A stretch of 10,824 nt of DNA, from contig JAJYFX010000024.1 of NCBI GenBank assembly GCA_021785315.1, forward strand, positions 1 to 10,824. Reading direction: 5' to 3'. Position 1 is the stretch's first letter, and every line of letters begins with the position of its first letter. Positions 7,104 through 10,824 of the stretch are shown here, piece after piece. The notes beneath the pieces are model-generated. The model was not told the DNA's origin and did not search any database. It was given only the letters and a program-made list of their open reading frames with translations. This DNA is from Actinomycetes bacterium (GTDB lineage: Bacteria; Actinomycetota; Acidimicrobiia; Acidimicrobiales; Acidimicrobiaceae). A program made the position numbers and the translations under genes.

Positions 7104-7553
7104 ATGATCGGCGTTGGCGACAAGGCGCCAGAATTCACTTTGCCAGGCGTACCTCAGGGCAATTACTCGCTTAGCGATTATCTGGGAAAGATTGTTGTGC
7201 TGGCATTTTATCCGGCCGACAAGTCTCCAATCTGCACGACTCAACTGCGCTCATACACTGCTGACCTAAAGAGCTTCCAAAACGTTGATGCCGTAGTTCT
7301 TGGCATTTCACCTCAGGGGATTTCCTCTCACGAGGAGTTTTACGTCGAGCAGTCAATTGGAGTTCCACTACTTTCAGACGAGGACAAATCCGTTGCCGAG
7401 AAATACAATGTGCTCGGGCCTCTGGGATTCTACAGGCGGTCTATCTTTGTCATAAGCAGGTCGGGAGTCGTGACTTATGTCCGACGCACCACTGCAGGAT
7501 TGACTTACTCGCCGACGTCAGAGCTCTTGAAAGCAGTTTCGCAGGTAGATTAG
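7104..7553 (+). CDS. Peroxiredoxin, AhpC/TSA (BCP/PrxQ-like), single cysteine
   Basis: Encodes 149 residues of a thioredoxin-fold peroxidase that reduces hydrogen peroxide or organic hydroperoxides in the cytoplasm. The start VGDKAPEFTLPG and the active-site block FYPADKSPICTTQL show the peroxidatic Cys44 in a PxxxSxxC arrangement (Ser in place of the commoner Thr). The active-site Arg is probably Arg111 or Arg112 in YRRSIFVIS. Cys44 is the only cysteine in the protein: the resolving cysteine five residues later in many BCP enzymes is absent (Arg49). It would thus act as a 1-Cys type needing an external thiol, which is inference. It begins 15 bases after yebC with only a weak GGG-type site, consistent with co-transcription. 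It has no signal peptide. Confidence 0.92.
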   Translation: MIGVGDKAPEFTLPGVPQGNYSLSDYLGKIVVLAFYPADKSPICTTQLRSYTADLKSFQNVDAVVLGISPQGISSHEEFYVEQSIGVPLLSDEDKSVAEKYNVLGPLGFYRRSIFVISRSGVVTYVRRTTAGLTYSPTSELLKAVSQVD

Positions 7554-7559
7554 TTTTTT

Positions 7560-7585
7560 GGCAAATATGCCTGCCGGGCTGGCAT
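7560..7585 (+). repeat. Short inverted repeats between the peroxiredoxin gene and ruvC
   Basis: Four copies of a four-base word alternate: GGCA (7560-7563), TGCC (7568-7571), TGCC (7572-7575) and GGCA (7581-7584). They can form two abutting hairpins, or one with a five-base stem ATGCC/GGCAT (7567-7571 with 7581-7585). A run of six T (7554-7559) lies before, not after, the stems, so this is not an intrinsic terminator for the + strand. The stems are short; function, if any, is unknown. Confidence 0.35.
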
Positions 7586-7606
7586 GGATAGGATAATATC
7601 GAACAA

Positions 7607-8119
7607 GTGTTCGTGTTAGGGATTGATCCAGGATTGTCGCGCTGCGGGTATGGGGCTGTGAAGTCTACTCGGAGCGGGAGCGAGGTAGTTTCGGCTGGTC
7701 TCATTACTACATCGCGGGAACTACCGGTTGCCGAACGGCTTTCGATTCTTTTGTGCGATATTAGAGAGATCTTGCATGAGCTTCAACCCGACGTTGTGGC
7801 GATCGAGAGAATTCTATTTCGAAGCAATGCCAAGACGGCGATGTCTGTGGGACAGGCGTCAGGCGTGATACTTCTTGCCGCATTTGAGTCTGGATGCGAA
7901 ATAGTCGAATATTCGGCCAGCGAGGTAAAACTTGCAGTTGCGGGATATGGTTCGGCGGACAAGTTGCAGGTTCAGAGGATGGTTCAGATATTGGCAAAAC
8001 TGGACCAGATTCCCAGTCCTCCGGACGTTGCAGATGCCCTCGGTTTGGCTTTCTGCCACCTGGCAAACCACGCTTACGCAAGTGTTGTGCGGACTGCTCA
8101 GGGATTCGAGCTCAGATGA
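7607..8119 (+). CDS. ruvC: Crossover junction endodeoxyribonuclease RuvC
   Basis: Encodes 170 residues of the dimeric resolvase that cuts four-way DNA junctions moved by RuvAB. All four acidic catalytic residues are present: Asp7 in LGIDPGLSRCGYG, Glu67 in AIERILF, and Asp140 and Asp143 in PPDVADALGLAFCH, agreeing closely with E. coli Asp7, Glu66, Asp138 and Asp141. Lys108 and Lys119 fall in the usual DNA-contacting EVK and ADK segments. The GTG at 7607 gives the canonical start at the first beta strand; the best upstream purine run (AGGA, 7589-7592) is rather far, so initiation may be weak, and a GTG at 7613 would shorten that strand. The TGA overlaps the ruvA ATG by four bases. Confidence 0.96.
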   Translation: MFVLGIDPGLSRCGYGAVKSTRSGSEVVSAGLITTSRELPVAERLSILLCDIREILHELQPDVVAIERILFRSNAKTAMSVGQASGVILLAAFESGCEIVEYSASEVKLAVAGYGSADKLQVQRMVQILAKLDQIPSPPDVADALGLAFCHLANHAYASVVRTAQGFELR

Positions 8120-8706
8120 TCGGGTCATTACGTGGCGTTATCGATCAGGTGATGCCTCCAAATGTGCTGGTAGTTGATGTCGGCGGTGTCGGCTATCTAG
8201 TTCATTGCCCAACTGATCTGCTTTCTAAGTCGAGTCTGGGCCAAGAATTGAAGCTGGTAGTGTCTACCTCCGTCAGGGAGGACGCGATAACGCTTTACGG
8301 ATTTGAAAATGGTTATGATAAAAACTTGTTTGAAGCGCTAAGGACAACTCAAGGTGTAGGTCCATCTTTGGCGCTCAATGTACTTTCCTCGATATCGAGG
8401 TCTGAACTGGTTCGGGCCATTTCGACCAATGACGTCGCCCTGCTTAAAAGTGTCCCTGGAATTGGACCGAAGACGGCCATGAGGTTGATCGTGGAGATGC
8501 AGGGCAGGCTGGCTCAGTTTGCTGGGCTGGAGGGTTTTTCTGGAGGCTTCGGAACCTCGGATGATAGTGTGGTCACTGATCTGCGGCTGGCTTTAGGTTC
8601 GCTTGGCTATTCTCAGGATCAGATTCGTGGAGTATTGGAGAAGGTGCCCCCTGAACTCACCCTCGAAGAGATGGTCAAATACTGCTTGAAGGAGCTTTCG
8701 GTATGA
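8116..8706 (+). CDS. ruvA: Holliday junction branch migration protein RuvA
   Basis: Encodes 196 residues. RuvA tetramers bind Holliday junctions and load the RuvB motor. The N-terminal OB-fold domain begins MIGSLRG and contains [16 protein letters not shown] (17-32) and [10 protein letters not shown] (54-63). Two helix-hairpin-helix motifs follow: [13 protein letters not shown] (79-91) and [16 protein letters not shown] (113-128). A short linker (about 134-150) leads to domain III (about 151-196), which contacts RuvB, with ALGSLGYS at 159-166. The frame is open well upstream inside ruvC, but the ATG at 8116 yields the conserved N-terminus and the ATGA overlap with the ruvC stop. A second ATGA joins it to ruvB, so the three products are probably translationally coupled. 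Confidence 0.97.
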   Translation: MIGSLRGVIDQVMPPNVLVVDVGGVGYLVHCPTDLLSKSSLGQELKLVVSTSVREDAITLYGFENGYDKNLFEALRTTQGVGPSLALNVLSSISRSELVRAISTNDVALLKSVPGIGPKTAMRLIVEMQGRLAQFAGLEGFSGGFGTSDDSVVTDLRLALGSLGYSQDQIRGVLEKVPPELTLEEMVKYCLKELSV

Positions 8707-9779
8707 GTCCGAGAAAAGAGGTGCTTTCTAGAGCAGCGGAAGTTGACCGGACTCCAGCGGGCGATTCTGACCGCAACGTCAGTCCGGAGTTGCAGGAACT
8801 AGAAGCTTCGGTAGACACCTCCCTGAGACCAGCCTCGCTCGCCGAGTTTGTCGGCCAAGAGGATCTGAAGAGCCATTTGCGCATAATGTTGGAAGCGGCC
8901 AAGAGGCGCGGGCAATCGGCGGATCATTTTCTTTTCGCCGGACCCCCTGGGTTGGGCAAGACGTCGCTGGCATCCATTATCGCCCATGAGATGGGAACTG
9001 GGTTCAGGGTGACTTCAGGGCCTGCGCTGGTCAGAGGGGGTGACCTTGCGGCTATTCTGACTTCTCTCCACGGGGGCGATGTGCTATTCATTGACGAGAT
9101 CCACCGGTTGTCTACAGCCGTCGCCGAGATACTTTATCCGGCGATGGAGGATTACAAATTGGACATTGTCATCGGCGAAGGCCCGACCGCCAGGTCGATA
9201 AGACTGGATCTTCCGGAGTTTACGCTGGTTGGCGCGACTACACGAACTGGCATGATCACCGGTCCGCTGCGAGATAGGTTCGGTTTTGTTGCCAGGCTCG
9301 ACTACTACAAGCCTGAGGAGCTTTGCCAGATTGTGGAGAGGTCAAGCCGTATTCTCGGAGTTAACACAAATCCGGAAGGGGCGAGCGAAATCGCATCGCG
9401 GTCGCGCGGGACGCCTCGGCTTGCCAATCGGCTGCTCCGCAGGGTCCGTGACTACGTCGAAGTGAAGGCAGATGGCGTCATCACCCGTGAAAGTGCCCGC
9501 AAAGGGCTTGACCTGTTCGGCGTAGATGAGCTTGGCCTTGACAAAGTGGACCGATCCATTCTCAACGCCCTGTGTAGAACCTATTCAGGCAGGCCCATTG
9601 GATTGTCGACGCTGGCCATTACCGTCGGCGAGGAGCCGGAAACGATTGAGGATGTCTACGAGCCGTTTCTCATGCAAAGTGGTCTTATCGTGCGTACCGC
9701 CCGGGGCAGAATTCCTGGTCCTCTCGCCTGGCGGCATCTGGGGCTGGAAATGCCTGCAACCTCGACGCCGCTTTTTTGA
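8703..9779 (+). CDS. ruvB: Holliday junction branch migration DNA helicase RuvB
   Basis: Encodes 358 residues of the AAA+ hexameric motor that drives branch migration. After a variable acidic N-terminal extension (about 1-38), the core starts at [19 protein letters not shown]. Walker A is GPPGLGKT (80-87), Walker [11 protein letters not shown] (127-136), sensor 1 GATTRTG (177-183) and the arginine finger lies in GPLRDRFG (Arg190). Sensor 2 is [13 protein letters not shown] (235-247). The C-terminal winged-helix DNA-binding domain includes [22 protein letters not shown] and ends at about 343. Length is typical for actinobacteria. The ATG overlaps the ruvA stop by four bases. The gene is the last tightly packed member of the cluster; a 160-base gap follows. 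Confidence 0.98.
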   Translation: MSPRKEVLSRAAEVDRTPAGDSDRNVSPELQELEASVDTSLRPASLAEFVGQEDLKSHLRIMLEAAKRRGQSADHFLFAGPPGLGKTSLASIIAHEMGTGFRVTSGPALVRGGDLAAILTSLHGGDVLFIDEIHRLSTAVAEILYPAMEDYKLDIVIGEGPTARSIRLDLPEFTLVGATTRTGMITGPLRDRFGFVARLDYYKPEELCQIVERSSRILGVNTNPEGASEIASRSRGTPRLANRLLRRVRDYVEVKADGVITRESARKGLDLFGVDELGLDKVDRSILNALCRTYSGRPIGLSTLAITVGEEPETIEDVYEPFLMQSGLIVRTARGRIPGPLAWRHLGLEMPATSTPLF

Positions 9780-9939
9780 TTTAGCCCGAAAGTCATAGTT
9801 TTCCAGACGAGTTACGAGGCCGTGGTGATACAGTGATGGTTTATCAAATACGGCCGCCATGGTTTTGCTCCATCGCGGTGGTTTGACATTGGCACAGGAC
9901 GCATTTCACAGCCATTAGTTCTAGTTTGAGGTGGATCGG
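9780..9939 (+). promoter_or_regulatory. Spacer with dyad and TTGACA hexamer upstream of the aminotransferase gene
   Basis: No gene is seen here. An imperfect palindrome, CCGCCATGG (9854-9862) and CCATCGCGG (9870-9878), forms a nine-base-pair stem with one mismatch and a seven-base loop. Five bases later a perfect TTGACA (-35-like) occurs at 9883-9888. No good -10 hexamer lies 16-18 bases downstream of it, so a standard housekeeping promoter is not proved. The dyad is not followed by a T run and is thus not an intrinsic terminator. An operator-plus-promoter for the aminotransferase is a reasonable hypothesis. GAGG (9928-9931) is the ribosome binding site of the next gene. Confidence 0.35.
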
Positions 9940-10824
9940 ATGGACCATTCGCAAGCGTTTGCCCGACACAAAAAAGTGCTGCCGAAATGGCTGTCACTTT
10001 ATTATTCCGAACCTATTGAACTTGTGTCAGGCAGTGGATGTCACGTTATCGATGCGGAAGGCCGTCAGTATCTCGATTTCTTTGGCGGGATACTAACTAC
10101 GATGACCGGGTACGCAGTACCGGAGGTCGTGGATGCCATCAGGGAACAATCTTCCAAGATGATTCATTCGTCGACGCTATATCTGATATCGCCAATGATC
10201 GAGCTGGCTGAGCAAATATCAGAGTTATCGGGGATCGAGGACGCGAAAGTCTTTTTCACCACCTCTGGCACAGAGGCGAACGACACCGCTTTACTCCTGG
10301 CTAGCTGCTATAGGAACTCCAACAGTGTTCTCGCTGTGCGGGGCAGCTATCATGGGCGTTCGCTTGTATCGATGGCGGTTACGGGAAATCCAGGATACTC
10401 ACCGTCGACCTACTATCCGTTAAATGTCAGCTACGTGCTCGGCGGATCACGGTTGAGAGGTCCCCTCGCTGGTGTTTCGGATAAGCAATATTGCGACATG
10501 GGCGTGAAGGATCTTAGGGACTTGATTACAAATGGCATTGGCGGCAATGTCGCGGCACTCATTGCCGAGCCAATCCAGGGCGTCGGGGGATTCAATCTGG
10601 CTCCTGATGGTTACTTTGGAGCGATAAAGGAAGTACTGGACGAGTACGGAGTCCTGTTCATATCCGATGAGGTTCAAACTGGTTGGGGCAGGACCGGAGA
10701 GCACTTTTGGGGCTACCAGGCCCACGGTATCGTTCCGGATATGCTCACTTTTGCCAAAGGGATCGGCAACGGGTTAGCCTTGGCGGGCGTAGTCGCTAGG
10801 AGCGAAGTGATGGACTCATTGCCG
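9940..10824 (+). CDS. Class-III PLP-dependent aminotransferase (3' partial)
   Basis: The first 295 residues are visible and the frame is open at the window end; about 130-150 residues should be missing. Class-III (ornithine/GABA/alanine-glyoxylate type) enzymes move an amino group, usually from an omega-amine or amino acid, to a keto acid using PLP. Motifs in order: cofactor phosphate-binding TTSGTEAND (107-115), SYHGRS (136-141), AEPIQGVGG (209-217), ISDEVQTGWGRTG (241-253, Asp243 contacting the pyridine nitrogen) and the PLP lysine in TFAKGIGNG (Lys273). STLYLISPMIELAE (78-91) suggests the alanine-glyoxylate aminotransferase 2-like branch, but the substrate is not fixed by sequence. The ATG has GAGGTGG (9928-9934) upstream. 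M. tuberculosis has a GABA-aminotransferase-type gene (Rv2589) near ruvB, which may be a positional counterpart. PLP made by PdxST is its cofactor, though that does not imply a dedicated link. Confidence 0.93.
   Translation, partial: MDHSQAFARHKKVLPKWLSLYYSEPIELVSGSGCHVIDAEGRQYLDFFGGILTTMTGYAVPEVVDAIREQSSKMIHSSTLYLISPMIELAEQISELSGIEDAKVFFTTSGTEANDTALLLASCYRNSNSVLAVRGSYHGRSLVSMAVTGNPGYSPSTYYPLNVSYVLGGSRLRGPLAGVSDKQYCDMGVKDLRDLITNGIGGNVAALIAEPIQGVGGFNLAPDGYFGAIKEVLDEYGVLFISDEVQTGWGRTGEHFWGYQAHGIVPDMLTFAKGIGNGLALAGVVARSEVMDSLP

Noticed and set aside
7894..8115. Upstream extension of the ruvA frame
   Set aside because: It lies wholly inside ruvC in another frame and has no RuvA similarity; the ATG at 8116 begins the canonical MIGSLRG.
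9733..9777. Possible ruvB terminator (GGCAT/ATGCC stem and a run of T)
   Set aside because: The stem is short with a long loop, lies inside the coding region, and the T run is about 19 bases away from it.

Overview
The window is one strand-coherent stretch of bacterial chromosome. Every gene I can support lies on the + strand. It reads as an actinobacterium, and my best guess is the Acidimicrobiia side of the phylum rather than a high-GC mycobacterium. The reasons are: (1) the order PI-phosphate synthase, PatA-like acyltransferase, PimA-like mannosyltransferase, then pdxS, pdxT, yebC, ruvC, ruvA, ruvB, then a class-III aminotransferase, closely parallels the Mycobacterium tuberculosis Rv2612c-Rv2589 region with several genes missing; (2) base composition is only moderately G+C-rich; (3) a secreted lipoprotein carries a Thr-rich linker; (4) GTG and TTG starts are common. 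The class assignment is inference.

Region 1 (1-2823) is a phosphatidylinositol mannoside (PIM) module. It holds the 3' part of a CDP-alcohol phosphatidyltransferase (phosphatidylinositol-phosphate synthase type), an LpxL/PatA-like acyltransferase with an intact HX4D motif, and a GT4 mannosyltransferase of PimA type. Together they would make PI-phosphate, mannosylate PI and acylate the product at the inner face of the membrane. Region 2 (2846-4740) holds two envelope proteins. One is a two-helix membrane protein that keeps the M48/HtpX fold signature but has lost all three predicted zinc ligands (RExxR in place of HExxH). The other is a DUF3048 (YerB-like) lipoprotein. Region 3 (4799-6316) is pdxS-pdxT, the two subunits of the glutamine-dependent pyridoxal 5'-phosphate synthase. 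Region 4 (6339-9779) is yebC, a single-cysteine peroxiredoxin, and ruvC-ruvA-ruvB. The last three are joined by two ATGA overlaps and encode the Holliday-junction resolvasome. Region 5 (9780-10824) is a 160-base spacer with a dyad and a TTGACA hexamer, followed by a class-III PLP-dependent aminotransferase cut off by the window end.

Spacing between most genes is short (15-65 bases) and no convincing terminator was seen, so much of the window may be co-transcribed. The exceptions are the ~160-base spacers before the acyltransferase and before the aminotransferase. I see no mobile element, CRISPR array, tRNA or rRNA. Most of the window is conserved housekeeping content. The parts most worth a second look are the zinc-ligand-less M48 homologue, the unresolved C-terminus of the phosphatidyltransferase, a tiny ORF abutting pimA, and the dyad before the aminotransferase.
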